DNA of 64,000 nucleotides from positions 36,107,570-36,171,569 of the forward strand of contig OX381705.1 in assembly GCA_947462335.1 (NCBI GenBank), read 5' to 3'. Both the position numbers and the translations under genes were made by a program. This stretch comes from Harmothoe impar. Lineage: Eukaryota; Annelida; Polychaeta; Phyllodocida; Polynoidae. Positions 48,498 through 61,447 of this stretch are shown piece after piece. The notes beneath the pieces are model-generated. The model made no database searches, was not told where the DNA came from, and saw only the letters and a list, made by a program, of their open reading frames with translations. Each line of letters begins with the position of its first letter. Within the stretch, counting starts at the first letter, position 1.

Positions 48498-51400
48498 ATG
48501 GCGTCAGCAATGGAGGTAAGTGTTTGTTTTCCTGTACAGAGCATCACTATTATTAACAATACAGTGACAGAAGTATGATATATCTCATTTCACATATGTT
48601 GGATGCGTAGACAAAAGGTGTATGTAGATCTCACACCATCTGAATCACATATAGTGACACAGGTTTACACAGAGAAACATTTTCAATCTCGATATTATAT
48701 TGATACCCTCCCCATTACCTCAATCCGAAGACATTTCTGATTTCGATCAAATTTTGGTTTCTGGAGTCTGCCACTGTCTCGCACTTGATTTGACATTCGT
48801 ACAGAACAGACGGAAACACATTTAAGTGTGATCGAACCCCAGTGGCAGTGAACGGATTCGTATATTATTCGATGTTTACAAAAAGGATATGGTACAATTT
48901 TTTAGGGTTTTACAGTGGCAAAATCCTAGGCTATGGGCCGATGTTATTTCGGCAACATTGAACTTCTCTGATAAGCCAAACTCCTTTTCAAAATTGTGCA
49001 TGTTTGCGCCGCTTTGTAGTAATGTGCAGGGTTTTGCACTCAAAACCGGTGAAAATGGAGGGGTTGACATTTTTACCCCCCCCCCCCCCATCCCCTCCTC
49101 CAGCGGGTCAAAAAACACGCGCGTTCGCGCCCCTTAGGGGCTTTGTAGCATATTAGTAACGAGCGGGGTTTTCGCTCAATACATGTTAAACATTTTTTAC
49201 CCCCCAAGAGGGGTCTAAATTGATTACCGCCCCCCTCCCTAGAGTTGGCAGACTGTGATAAGACGTATACTGTCGTCGTAACTTATTTCACTGTGGATAC
49301 ATTTTCGCTATATTCACGGAAATGAAAGAGCAGCGAATTCATAATATCGCAAATACAGTCTTATAAACAACCATCAGCTTGTCTACCCTAGCTGTCCGTG
49401 AATTCAAGTACCAGTGAAATATTCGTTTTTGCCACCTCCGCGAAAATGTATACCCGTGAATATATCTACGTTCACAATAATAAGAGAGTTTTTATATCCA
49501 GCCATTATAGTAAAAGCTGTTTAAATGACCCAGAATTCGGCTCAAACTAGGGGGTCAGTTTATAAGTCTATGTCCATTTTGGCATTGAGTATGATCATGG
49601 AGTGTACAGTAGATACTATACTCTCCCTGGTATGATTGACATTGTCAATGTTTGTGTTGTGACAGTGTGTATGCATTTGACGTTTTTTGACCTGCTGGAG
49701 GGGTAAAAATGTCAACCCCCTCCATTTTAACCGGTTTTGAGTGCAAAACCCTGCACATTATTACCAAGCGGCGCAAACGTGCACAATTTTTCAAAGAGTT
49801 TGGCTTATCAGAGAAGTTCAATGTTGCTGAAATAACATCGGCACATAGGATTTTGCTAATGTAAAACCCTAATGGTCTATGACTACCGTATTTCCCCGTG
49901 TATTAGCCCGGGCTTTTATAAGTACTAAGTAGTAAACTGACCAGGCTTATACACGGGGCAGGCTTATACTCGGGGCAGGCTTATATTCCTTTAGCTGTAG
50001 AAACACCATGATTGTTTCTTACAATTTTTAGAATTACCTACTTTTCCGACACATTTACTGCAACATTTACAATAATTTTCTTAACAATTTAAGTGAGTAA
50101 CGTGGATTAGGTATGTTCCCTTCGGACCACAACTACAAAGACAATTAACAATTTAAGCAATTAACAATTTAAGCCTTATTTCTCTGTAAAATGGCTAGGG
50201 ACATGAATGGGGTAAATAGGGGTCACATAGCCGAAAGAATTATGTAAATACTCCAAGTAGAAGTTGAGTTATGGCCTGAAATATGATTTTTATTGAATAT
50301 ATATTGCACCCCCCGGGCTTATATAAGTATTTTTCTGTGGTTTTAAGATTTTCCAATCAAATTTAAAAGCTGTCATTTAAGAAGCATTACAATTTGTATT
50401 TATTTATATAAATGTGCTATATGAAATCAATATGTATGGGTCAATGCGGCCTGTGTAGAAGGTAAATGGTGTGTGTAAGATCTCGCGAAACGGGCCAAAT
50501 TGGCCTGTGTGTGTAAAAAGTTTCGGCAACACTGGAGGTTTAACAGTATGTCACATAGATCTAGACTTATATTTGGTACTGACAGTAGTCAGTGCCGTAT
50601 TCCGATTTTGATACCATGCTAGGGCTGATGTAGAATGACAATGTGATTGTGAATATGGCTTGCCCTAGCCGACATTAAGGAATTAGAAGACATCAACCAT
50701 GTACTGCTGGTACACAATGTAGTACCAGTCGTACAACAGCAACAACAACAACACAATGCGGGGGAGGGGGGGGGGTCGACCCCTTGAAGGCTTGATGGGG
50801 TGGGGAGAGGGGAGGGGGTAAAATATTACTACCGTAAAACCTAGCGTAGAAGCCGCGGCTAGTACGCGAGTCAGATCGGCGGTGCAGCTTATAGACTCGG
50901 CCCTAACTCAGGGTGCGGCTTATACGCGAGTTTTTCCAAATTGTGATTTGCATCATGACTATAAAATGCCCTTAACAATGCTCCAGGAGTAACAGAGACT
51001 ATGGGGGGGGGGTGAGTAGGCAGTGTCAATGGCTCCCCTGAACTAAGAAAGCTGTCACGGCTTGTGGGGGCTCGACGGGCCACAGGGAGGCCATATGGGC
51101 CGCCAGGAGGCCGCACAGGGCCACCAGGAGGACCCTGACTCCATGTCAGGCTCATGGCTGTAGGCTAAAGTTGGGGGTGCGGCTTGTACGCAAGTTTTTC
51201 CCACAGGTTGTTCAGAGGCCTTCTGCGGCTTAAAGGATCGGGCCAAAGTCGAGGTGTGGCTTATACGCGAGTTAGGCTTATACGCGAGGTTTTACGGCAC
51301 CGTAAATTCCCGCGTACTACCCGCGACCAAATCGCCAGTGCGGGTAATAGGAACCTCCCAAAGTCTAGGTGCGGGTAGTACGAGGGTTTTTAGATATTGG

Positions 51401-54377
51401 TATTTCAGAATTTACTTTAAAACACCCCTTCCCTCTCCCAGGTAGCCGCTTTGGGGGTCACACCTACCCATGTCCACTACACATGCCAGGTACCTCCAGG
51501 TAGCACCTTTGGCGGTCACAGCTTTCTCCCCACCTCCCCCCTCTAGGGGCCGTCCATATAGTATGCCACCTCCCACGCGAGATGCGGGTAGTACGAGGGA
51601 ATTTACGGTAGTATCTTTTTTGAGTAAAAAAGAGGAGAGCCCATGCTGGTTAAAAACAGCAGAAAGAGAAATGGGGGTAAATGGGTGGATGTCATGTTTA
51701 ATGCGTTGGACGTTCATCCCCAGGGGGGGGGGGGGCACTGACTTTTTGACGGTAACTGGCCACTGCCGCCCACCGCCACTCATTTTCATATGGGGGGAGC
51801 TGAGGGGGGAATTGACCGTCCCTTCTTTTATAGTGAGGGGAATTGTGAGGAGTGCCTGCCTCCATAACCAGGCTAAAAGAAAGCTAAATACTCTACTTTC
51901 ATCCCATCTGAGCAGCAGACTTTCTAAAGCCCCGGCCACACTAAGCTGTTTTGGGCAGATCCGACCCAACTAGACCCGACAGTCTTATCAAATTTGACTG
52001 GCCGGTCTGATAGAGTTGTGCATGCCAAACTCTTCCGACTGTTGGGTCGGGTCGGGTTGTATCTAGGTCGGACCCTGGGTGGGGGGGGTACTCAGTATAG
52101 GAATGGGTACCAACTGCGGTAACGACCCCGAAGAGCTGTCGCTGTGCGCGCGCCGAAGCAAGAAAAAAGGGGGGCCTAGTTTACAAAACCGACACAGCCG
52201 AACCTGGATCGGGTACCCATATTTGGACGCAGGAAATTTGGTGACGTCGTCGTTGCACGGACAGCGTTCATTTGCCCTCGATACGATAAGGCTTGAGGAG
52301 CCAGCAGTCAAATGTATGGAGATAAATATAGTTTAATAAACAGGGTTTATATACTGGGATATGTGATAGCTGAATTGCATAATTGACAGAGGACATGAGA
52401 AAGTAGAAAATAGATTTCTCAGCATGAAGGAAGACGAGAAAACTATTTAAAATAAAAACAGTTTAGTGGGAAAGTATTTGACTGACACACCTGCAGAGAT
52501 CACCATATGCCAGGCGATCGCCGACCGAAAGTAAATAAGGGGGTAACCATACCTCAGTGACCCCCGGGACTATGGGACCCGTCTTGTGTGTGTGTTGGGG
52601 GGGGGGGGGGAGTAATGGGCATGGTTTCTTGACTTGACTGTATACATGCATGTTTCCATAGTGTGTCTCTGTATAACCTATATTAAACGACGGTTGACCA
52701 TGTATAATGTGTTAATAAATAATTATGATTTATGATACTCCGTATCCGTCACTGTCTTATATGACCAAATAACTTTCTATTTGTAGAAGCGGCTGCAAAA
52801 AGAACTTGCAGCGCTCTCAAAGGATCCCCCTGTAGGGGTGACCCTTGATGTTGATCGCATTAGTAGAAATCTTGCTGAGTAAGTATACCGTTCATACTAT
52901 TCCATATAATGACATATATGTTAAAACATTTCACCATTTTGGTAGACAAAGTACATGTACGTGACTATTCCATTTTAATGTGTCACAAACAGGTCATTAA
53001 TATAGATTCATTGAAGCCTGAACATCACATAGCTACCTGCTAGAAATATATAGAAATTGTTCAGGTTTCACATGTTAAATAATGGACGTTATCCTCAATT
53101 TCTAGGTGGCTCGTTGATGTTGAAGGGGCAACCGGAACACTTTATGAGGGGGAGAAGTTTCAACTACAATTCAAATTTGGTACACGATATCCATTTGACT
53201 CTCCACAGGTATGGATATTGATAGTGACTTGATTCCTCTTTGAGTTAAAATGAATACGGTTGTTTCAATGAGCTGAACTCTAAACAGACAATTCAGTATT
53301 GCTGTAACCTTTATCATTGCCCAATTTGCAGACATTTTTGAAAATTATGACAATGCAGTTTTGTTGTGACTGTTGTACTTTCAGGTGGTGTTTGTAGGTC
53401 TAAATATCCCAGTCCATCCACATGTGTATAGCAATGGCCACATCTGCCTGTCTATACTCACCGAGGATTGGTCACCGGCGCTGTCTGTCCAGTCTGTCTG
53501 TCTCAGCATCGTCAGCATGCTCAGTAGCTGTAAAGAAAAGGTAGGATCTTTATACAACCTCCTGTGATATTACCTACTCTTTGTTCAATCACCACTACTG
53601 AGTCTTATCTCTGAACACCGAAATAAGAATAGGAGTGATTGCTAATATGAAAATGAATATGATTAAAAAAGAAAAATTCAAAATAACTACCCCTCTCTTT
53701 CACTAAACAGCCCTTCTCGCTCAAACCGGCTTGTATATATAAGTCTGTGGAGACGTCACCCCTCAGCCACCCCTGTAAGATCTTACAAGCGAATTAGATG
53801 ATAATGTACTGTCTCCCTCTGTCTAGTGCATGGCTCTGCATGCTTCCATTTGTTTATTTAACAAACTGATGTGTGTTTTCAATTTCAGAAACGCCCCCCT
53901 GATAATGCAACGTATGTAAAAACGTGCAGTAAGAATCCCAAGAAAACAAAATGGTGGTACCATGGTGAGTTCTTCAATTGTACGCCTTACATAATATGGA
54001 TTATTTCTCAATATAATACTTTGACAGAATAATAGCTGAGTCCAAGAGATTCTAGATAACCAGGAAAAAGAAATATTATATATTGTAATATTTACTGGTT
54101 TTAAGATGGTAAGTGAAAGGATATTTGGCTCTAAATGTAACAGGCTGAGTCGACATATCGTTCCCGTGTTCCTACCATCAAACACAAATACAATGGAGCA
54201 ACTGATTATAACACTATACATGTATGGTAAATTTAGGCGGTTGAAGCATTCACGTATATTTAATTCTCAAAGTTGCATCTGGGTGGGTGGAGACCCTGGC
54301 ACGTCAGTGTTGGTCAAGAATCTCTTCATAATAACTTAAATCTTTATTCTTTTCATATTGCAGATGATTCCGTATGA
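48498..54377 (+). CDS. UBE2W: Ubiquitin-conjugating enzyme E2 W
   Basis: UBE2W transfers ubiquitin to the alpha-amino group of protein N-termini and primes substrates for CHIP/STUB1 and other ligases. Six exons have canonical borders and matching phases: 48498-48515 (MASAME), 52787-52878, 53106-53208, 53385-53540, 53889-53964 and 54364-54377 (TGA). The total is 459 bases, 152 residues, against 151 in human. The catalytic Cys92 (TGC at 53445-53447) sits in [16 protein letters not shown]. The usual E2 HPN is HPH (N-I-P-V-H-P-H), which is characteristic of UBE2W. The partly disordered C-terminal end [12 protein letters not shown] is conserved and is what lets it use flexible N-termini. The first intron is 4.3 kb and crowded with inverted-repeat elements. 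It is divergent from BPNT2 with a shared promoter. Every exon is intact. Confidence 0.97.
48905..49870. mobile_element. 0.97-kb element with about 180-bp inverted arms
   Basis: The left arm from AGGGTTTTACA at 48905 to about 49070, and the right arm from about 49685 to TGTAAAACCCT at 49870, are inverted copies with few differences. They share, for example, GCCGATGTTATTTC and CAACATTGAACTTCTCTGAT. Next to the left arm is a C-run and a CG-rich block (CACGCGCGTTCGCGCCCC, then TTTGTAGCATATTAGTAACG) that matches the core of the G-run MITEs at 46-47.6 kb. It sits in UBE2W intron 1. Confidence 0.75.
49884..50340. mobile_element. Partial TACCGTA-type inverted-repeat element
   Basis: It starts TACCGTATTTCCCCGTG, then TTAGCCCGGGCTTTTATAA, followed by three GGCTTATACTCGGGGCA-like words. 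A likely right half ends near 50330 with GCCCGGGGG inverted words (CCCCCCGGGCTTATATAAG). The left end belongs to the same type as the 50831, 51299 and 54682 elements. Confidence 0.45.
50831..51297. mobile_element. ACCGTAAAACC-type inverted-repeat element
   Basis: ACCGTAAAACCTAGCGTA on the left faces TACGCGAGGTTTTACGG on the right. Internal words GGTGCGGCTTATACGCGAG recur four times. The next element of the same type begins one base later (51299), so two elements are abutted or one has inserted beside the other. Confidence 0.7.
51299..51609. mobile_element. ACCGTAAATTCCC-type inverted-repeat element, 311 bp
   Basis: ACCGTAAATTCCCGCGTACT faces GTACGAGGGAATTTACGGT. Inside, GTGCGGGTA(A/G)TA recurs and two AGGTAGC(C/A)(G/C)CTTTGG blocks are repeated in tandem (about 51441 and 51499). 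It is abutted to the preceding element. Open frames crossing it on both strands are not genes. Confidence 0.75.
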
Positions 54378-54681
54378 TAGAACATTAACCCATTAGCAGT
54401 GACTAAGTGATGATTGAGTGGATGAGTTACAGTCAAAGATAACCTCGGTAAGGCTCCACGTGTGACGTCACACCAGCACGGGTCGCTATCTGGCACCCAC
54501 CCGCCATCTAGCAGCAACCGGCATACCCCAGACATTTCACACCAAGTTAGCAATGTCGTGAATGTACAAAATGTAACAAGTACTCAGACTCTTTTCTTCG
54601 TTTCTACTAAAAGAACAAGGACACTTAACAAAAGGTCATATTATAAATAGACCAAAATGGAACATTTATCCTGTTTACCAT

Positions 54682-54862
54682 TACCGTATTCGACCTCATT
54701 AGCGCACATACCCTAATAAGCCTACGCCCCTTTTTTTGGTCGCATTTTAGACTAGAAATGAGCCGAGATAATAATGTTTATGGGGCACAATTAAAGTATA
54801 CTACTAGAAAATTGTTTTTCAATATTGTTGACGGCACTGTGCTAATTACATCGGATACGGTA
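54682..54862. mobile_element. 181-bp TACCGTA-type MITE
   Basis: TACCGTATTCGACCTCATTA faces TAATTACATCGGATACGGTA (inverted, a few mismatches). Shortly downstream of the UBE2W stop codon. Short, non-coding and related by its ends to the intron 1 elements. Confidence 0.7.
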
Positions 54863-57025
54863 GTCCAAGCACCAATATTATACGTAATGTGGCGCACACG
54901 GACTGGATCTATCTTACTTCTCTACATCCTTATAGATCTATACACCAATCAAGTACCTAGCAATATTGTCATATCTATACCAGGTTAGTATACACTGGGG
55001 TCGTCAGGCGAGGTCTCGGTGATGAGTCGGGGTAGGAGCAGGAGCACACATGTAAGCTTGTTATCCGAGATGTAAGCCAACATAAACCATGTATACATAG
55101 GTCTGTTATATAATGAGATCACATTTTCACGTATTATAAATACATATGAATGGAACACTTGTACCGTATCAAGTGTGAATGATAGGTAAATCTGTGTGAT
55201 GAATATATATCTATATGAATTCAGCCCGTCTAATTGGACAAAAGGCTTGTTCATGGACATTACATGTGGATATGGTATCCTCTCCCATGCATCAAGTCGT
55301 TAGACGTTACAGGCAGGGGTGACGCATACCATTATGGGTATCGGGGAGTTGGAGGACAAGCCCTTACTGTGTTTGACCTCAATCCACCTGTTATATTGTT
55401 ACTGATTTGCCCATTGTTGTTGGTATCTTTCTAACGTATCGTGATGTAGAAAGAGGTAGCATTCTAGATGAGCTTCCAATAGGGCTACAAAAAGGTGTGT
55501 TTCGGGTACATAGTCCAAACATGTAGGCAAGGCAAGATCTTTGTTTAAACGATTTTGTGAACTGTACCTAAAAACATAATTTTATGATAATTCTTGAATC
55601 TGTGTAACGACTCACAGATATTCATATCACTTGTTAATTGGGTAAACAAAAGTTGAGTTGAGTTTAATTATGTTTAATTGTGTTAAATAAGCTCAAGTAC
55701 ATGAGATGTTCTTCCTTTAGGTAGGGTCGGTGACCTGAAACACACCTTTTTATTGTTGGCCCTGGGCACTGTGTTGAACCAGAGGGGTTACATATCGATG
55801 TATGAATAGGACACACATGTAGGTAATGCGGCACAGGCAACCCAGGAGCAGGGCTTCTGTTGTAAGCCGTATGGATAGGCTCTGGTAACCAAAACTCATT
55901 TTTCATATGAGATATAAAACTGGAGCGTGTCAATGCCGTTATATACGTAAGCCACAGTGTGACAATCCCGCCTCTACTGACTGCCACATCAAATGTCATC
56001 ATAAATACACAACCAATATTTGTTGCATAGCTAGAACACAAAATAAGTGTAGTGTTGAATCTCCTTGGAACGTATTTCCCTACCCAATGAGGACCCTTGA
56101 TCTAAACTGCGTTTGATCACAACAAATATGGCGTTTGATTTGCCAATCATTCAGAGGCTAAATGCATCTCATACTAGTGGCCATTCCATAGTCGGTACTT
56201 CTACTGAACACCTGCTCAGAAAGTATTTTTAGAATGAGATTTTCGATCTGATTGGTGCCATGCAATACCAATTAAGAAAGCTATTGTGAGAATGTTGTTT
56301 TCTTATTTAAAAGCAAATTAGCTGTTTTATAAAACAAAGAACCAGTCTCCCTCTAGATTAGAGTTGTAGTATTTGGAAATAGTATATTGCATCTCCATTG
56401 ATGCTTTATAGGACGGCGTGTTGGGAAAGGTGTTACAGCGTGTGTTGTACCGTAGGCTCAAGTGGAAGCCAGAACTTGATTTTCACATATTTGTAATTTA
56501 AGTTGTTGAAGTTGAGAAATACAAAGAGTAATGCAGGTGCAACTGGTAACGATTAAGAGGGTCTTAATCGCGTACTAGCCGCGGCTTCTACGCGAGAATT
56601 TACAGTAGTTGAAACCATATTGTAGACATGTTTTAACAAGACTATTTGTTTGAGCATTATAGGACATGGTGCACATTCTCACATCGTTTGCATGTAAGGC
56701 AAGAAGAACTCTCTCCTGATTAATGATTTGCCGTTATATTATGGAATAAACTATTAGTAAGTAGTTGGGCCGGTATATCATGGGTCAGTTCAAGCATTGA
56801 TCGGGTTACATTGGCAGTCCTGTAGATACAACAGGTGTCTCAAGTACGATACTTTTTACAATAGGCATAATGGCGGTTCCATCTCCCAACAATATGCTAA
56901 ACTTGAATCAGTCAATGGTAGATTATATGTTCCCGAGGGCATCTGAATAGTATGTACACAATTGTTCTGCGCATACAGAATACTGCAATGGTATAATTTT
57001 CGTCGGTATAAATGTGCCATCAGTT

Positions 57026-57217
57026 AACCCTTTAGGGCTTGCATGATGCCTCAACATTCACCCGTAGTCCTCACCATTGTAGTGCCGATGAATAAATCGG
57101 CAGCGCTACATTGGTGCACAATGCCGACCCTTCAGAAATGTATCGACCCTGAAGGGTTGGCATGATGCAGAAGTGTAGTACTGGCAAGTACACAGGTGAG
57201 TTACTCGCCAGTGCTGC
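57026..57217. repeat. Cluster of three consecutive hairpins
   Basis: After TTAACCCTTTAGGGC come three hairpins: GTGCCGAT/ATCGGCA-GC (about 57083-57110), TGCCGACCCTTCAG/CTGAAGGGTTGGCA (57122-57162) and AGTACTGGC/GCCAGTGCT (57178-57215). The opening words also occur at the ends of the 35893-36137 element. A multi-hairpin element relic is likely; function is unknown. Confidence 0.55.
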
Positions 57218-59071
57218 ATGGGGACGGAAAGGGCACATTGCATTAAAGCAATATGCTGCCCTTGAAATGTAATTTTGTTGGTTGTAATATTCCTGCTTCC
57301 ACAATCTCTTACTGTCCTTTGGTGTCATAACGAGTACCTTACCCAACCTTACAATTATGACTTAGAATGTTCTGAATGATAAGACTCAACCAGCTCAAAT
57401 GAATCGACCAGAATTATAACATTCAGTTGATGATAGTTTACTGAATAATACGTCATTTCACATGAAAAACATGAACATTTAATTTGTCCTTAATTGATTC
57501 AACGTTTGAAAGGGTAACATAGGTCCCTATGGACGTTAGCACCAATTCAGTGCTGAGGCATTCATTTGTACTTTTGTTTCACGCTGTATATCATCTTGCA
57601 ACTACAATATACCTGCACAGAAACATACCAGAACCACTCTCTGAATACTTTGACATTTGTTTCCATAGGGGGGTTACCGACTACCGAATAATAGGTGGAA
57701 ACCCTCATTATTTATTGCATTTATTTCAACGCAGAATTTATAATCATTTATAATTTATTATCTTCTGAGATTCCATCAGAAATAAGTATTCTTTTATATA
57801 TCGTTATGCTCCGTAGGACGAAAGAAGTCATTTGAAATGACATGGCACCGGTTTCTGCGCATAACCTGCTGATTTGTGTTGAATATAGTTTATTTCAGTT
57901 TTTTTGCTGCAATGTTAAAGCCTTATAGAATTGAGTATTACGACATCAACTTTATTTCCCTCATCTCTGCATGTTTAGGATCGAGTTGCCTGTTTGAAGG
58001 TTTAGAACGGTGTATCTCTTTGTAAACATGTAACGTGTTCTGTGTAGATGACGGTATAAAGATGTCTTATGTTGGAGCTCAAATGGGTGCCATGACTAAG
58101 CATACCAAACACAGTCTATTATTATTTATCTACCAGGGCCCACGCCAGGGGCAGCATACTGTTATAATGCACTATGTCCTTTGCATGGATCAGTGATTTA
58201 CTCACAGTTGCTGCATTCGTGCATCATGATAATGATTCCCCTGCAGAGTTGATATACTCCATCTAGAAGGGTCGGCATGAATGGTGGTGCATCATGACGA
58301 TGAAGACGAAATCTTGACCGGTTAAAAGAAATGGGCACTATATTTCGAACTACTGTCCAAGTTGCTGACGAGAACCAATTTCCCATTATTATATCAGACT
58401 ACAATAAAGGTGTCGTTGTTACAGTGCATCACTCATCTTGCATACTGACACCACATACACACATCGTGCAGCATTGTCAACTGGCATGTCTATTATCGTC
58501 AACAATGTCAAACTGGAACGTGCCAAATACTGGATTACCATCCCCAACAGTAGGTTTGAATCTAATACAAGAAATACCCCAGTACCCAAAAGGGACGGAG
58601 GTCGCATCTCACCTTACGATGTGAGTGTCAGAAAACGGGGTATATTACGTTGTTTGCAGTACTAATTATTTTTATACTTTGTTATGCAACTTGCCCAGTC
58701 TCAGCCCGCTTACCCATTCGTCACGTTTTCAGGTTATTAAAACGTTGTATAAATGGGATCAGGTATTGTAGGATATACCACCTGTAACATACATGTATCC
58801 TAGGTTCAATAGTTTCATCACCCTTGCTTGTCGGGATGTTGTGGGCTTTATACATTGAGCGGTTTGGAGTGAAGACTTGTCAGTGCAGACATCTGTGAAT
58901 GCTTCCTTGAATATGTAAATATTTGTGTACAGTGTCATATAACCAGGAATAAACGAAGCTTCTTTGACACCTAGTTATGACTTATTGATGGGAAGTCCAG
59001 GTACTCTATGCGTGTATTTTAGATTCGCGACGGCTCATATATTGATGGTGTATTTGTGTTATGTAAACTTA

Positions 59072-60698
59072 CACTGATATTAATAGCCCTGGAAATGTTA
59101 GTCACTACGGACTACATTTCTATAGTCACGTGAACGTAGAAAAAACGGCTATACCAAGTTAGTCACCTATGTCTATAGCAAGTTAGTCATATAGTCAACC
59201 TATAGTCATGCATTAAAAGAGCTGATTTGGGATATATAGTCAAGTGACTATGAATTTAATGCTTTCATGCTCTAAAGTAGTCACACTGACTAATAGATAT
59301 AGTCCATCATGAGACGGCAGGACAATGAGTTAGGAAAAGTACCCCCCTGGCATCTACCCCCAAGACATCTACCCTAGAGCCTACTATCTACCCCCTAGGA
59401 CATCTACCCCAGGCCAACTACCACTACCTAGGACATCTACCCCCATGGACTTTTACTCCCATGGGCATCTATCTCTTGGAATTTTATCCCCTAGGACTTC
59501 TACCCCTTAGGACATCCCCTGCCTTGGAACCTACCCCAGACATCTACCCCCTGGGAGTGGAAGTCCTAGGGGGTAGATGTCCTAGGGGTAGATGTCCCAG
59601 GGTATAGATGTCCCAGGCGATAGATGTCCTGGGATAGGTGTCCAAGGGAGTGGAAGTCCTAGGAGGTAGAATCCTAAGGGGGTAAAAGCCCAGGGAATCG
59701 ATATCCAAGGGGATAAAAGTCCTAAGGGGTAGATTTCCAGGGGGTAGATGTCCAATGTCCCTTGAGAAACCGTCTCCCTCCAATTGATATCATTGTCCCT
59801 AGGGGTAGAACTCCTAGAGGGTAAAGGGGGTAGATGTCCAAGGGGATGGATGCCCTAGGGGGTAATGTCCAGGGGGTAGATGTCTAGGGGTAGATGTCTA
59901 AGAGGGTAGATGTCCAGGGGGTAGATGTCCCGGGGTAGGTGTCCAAGTGGGTGGATATCCTAGAGTCCTAAAGGGATAGGTGCCGAAGGGGATATAAGTC
60001 CTAGGTGGTAGATTCCCAAGGGGTAGGTGTCCAGAGTAGATGTCGGATGTCCCTGGAGAAATCTACTCCCTCCATATGATATGACTTATCATGAGCATGA
60101 CTTTTATGTCCTAGGGGGTAGATTCTCAGGTGGTAGATGTCCAGGGGTAGATGTCTGGGGTAGATGTTTGGGGGTAGATGTCTGGGGTAGATGTCCAGGG
60201 GTAGATGTCCGGCGGTACCTGCCCTAGCACCATTGGATAAAGTAGATGAGCATGGGCCATATGCCTGGCACACTATAACCCTTCACCCAGTCAACTTCTG
60301 TATATTCTAGTCTGGAAGCCTAGAGATCCACAGTTACATGATCAGAATTTGAACAAAACCACATGATACTTCAATCAAAATTGAGAATGCTTGTGTCCTA
60401 TGATGCCTTGAGTAAATATACTCAACATTAACACAGGAGCTAATGCACAGGGAAATGTGTAAAGGAGTAGTTTAGCTAGAATAAAATGTGCCTACCTGAA
60501 GTCAGTTGAGCATTCAATTTTGAATCCTAACTGTTTCCTGTGCACACATTCCTGTGACATCATCAATTTGTGTGATCCACATATAGTCACTACTGACTAT
60601 CTTATGACTAATATGTGACTAACATATGTAATCACCTGACTACAGGGGTCAAAATATGGTGGTATAGTCAGTACTGACTATAGGTTTTATTATCAGTG
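59072..60698. mobile_element. 1.6-kb element: CACTGATA ends, TAGTCA subterminal repeats, minisatellite core
   Basis: CACTGATA at 59072-59079 faces TATCAGTG at 60691-60698 with TA on both outer sides. Both subterminal zones (59090-59320 and 60585-60682) are dense in TAGTCA/TGACTA words, including palindromes such as GTCAGTACTGAC. The core 59340-60225 is an array of about 10-12-base words (GGTAGATGTCC, GGGATAGGTG). The left part (59340-59555) is the complementary strand version, so the array folds back on itself near 59560. No protein frame. Confidence 0.6.
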
Positions 60699-61447
60699 TA
60701 GCAGAGAAGGGCATCGTAAACATTTCGACTCGTACCAAGGTCTGTTGACTGGGTATTTCATGATTTAAACATTCGCTGCATTTCACAAGGCCGTAAGGAG
60801 ACATTCAAGAAGTGAAACTGAAATAGACTATTTTTCATCTAGTTTGCCTCGCTAAGTCACAGTTCTCAGGGGGCAGCATTAGACTACTAGCTCACTAATT
60901 TTTTTATAGTTCAATATTCTTATAGAACCCTTTAATTGATAAGTTACGGTAAACTACTGAAGATAGAGCTGAATCAACTGAAAATGTAGTTACGGCTGCA
61001 ACTCTCAGATGGGGCTAAGGGGGGGAATCAAGTGCCGCAGCGCCATCCGCATCGAGTGGCTAGAGTGGAAACCACACACAGTCATTTTTAACCATATTTT
61101 AAGCAGTTATTACACAAAAGCTATTCAAGTTTAAATTCTGTTGTATTTTTTCCTGGGAAGATTTCCACTTTTCCAATTTATATTTCAATGTAGCATTATA
61201 AAGCTTCTGTCGTTATCTCAATATGAGGCTTTCATTCATGCTCTCTCAATGCAATACAAATGTACTGGGGGCTATATGACCATGGCCCTCCTGCAGTACA
61301 GTGCTGCCACCTCACACCAATCATGTACATAAAGACCTTGTCCCCACACTGAACTGTACAGTGTGACCTCCTGCCTGCCCTGTTTGAGACTGCCACTACT
61401 AGGCCGGTGCAGCTGCATATATGCTCCGCGGTATAGAGGGCGCCACA

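Noticed and set aside
51412..51973. Overlapping 167- and 185-residue frames on opposite strands
   Set aside because: They run across an inverted-repeat element and neighbouring G/C runs and resemble no protein.
51930..52075. Possible MITE starting GCCCCGGCCACACTAAGC, similar to the Harbinger-like ends
   Set aside because: No clear inverted right end or target duplication was found, only internal CCGAC/GTCGG symmetry.
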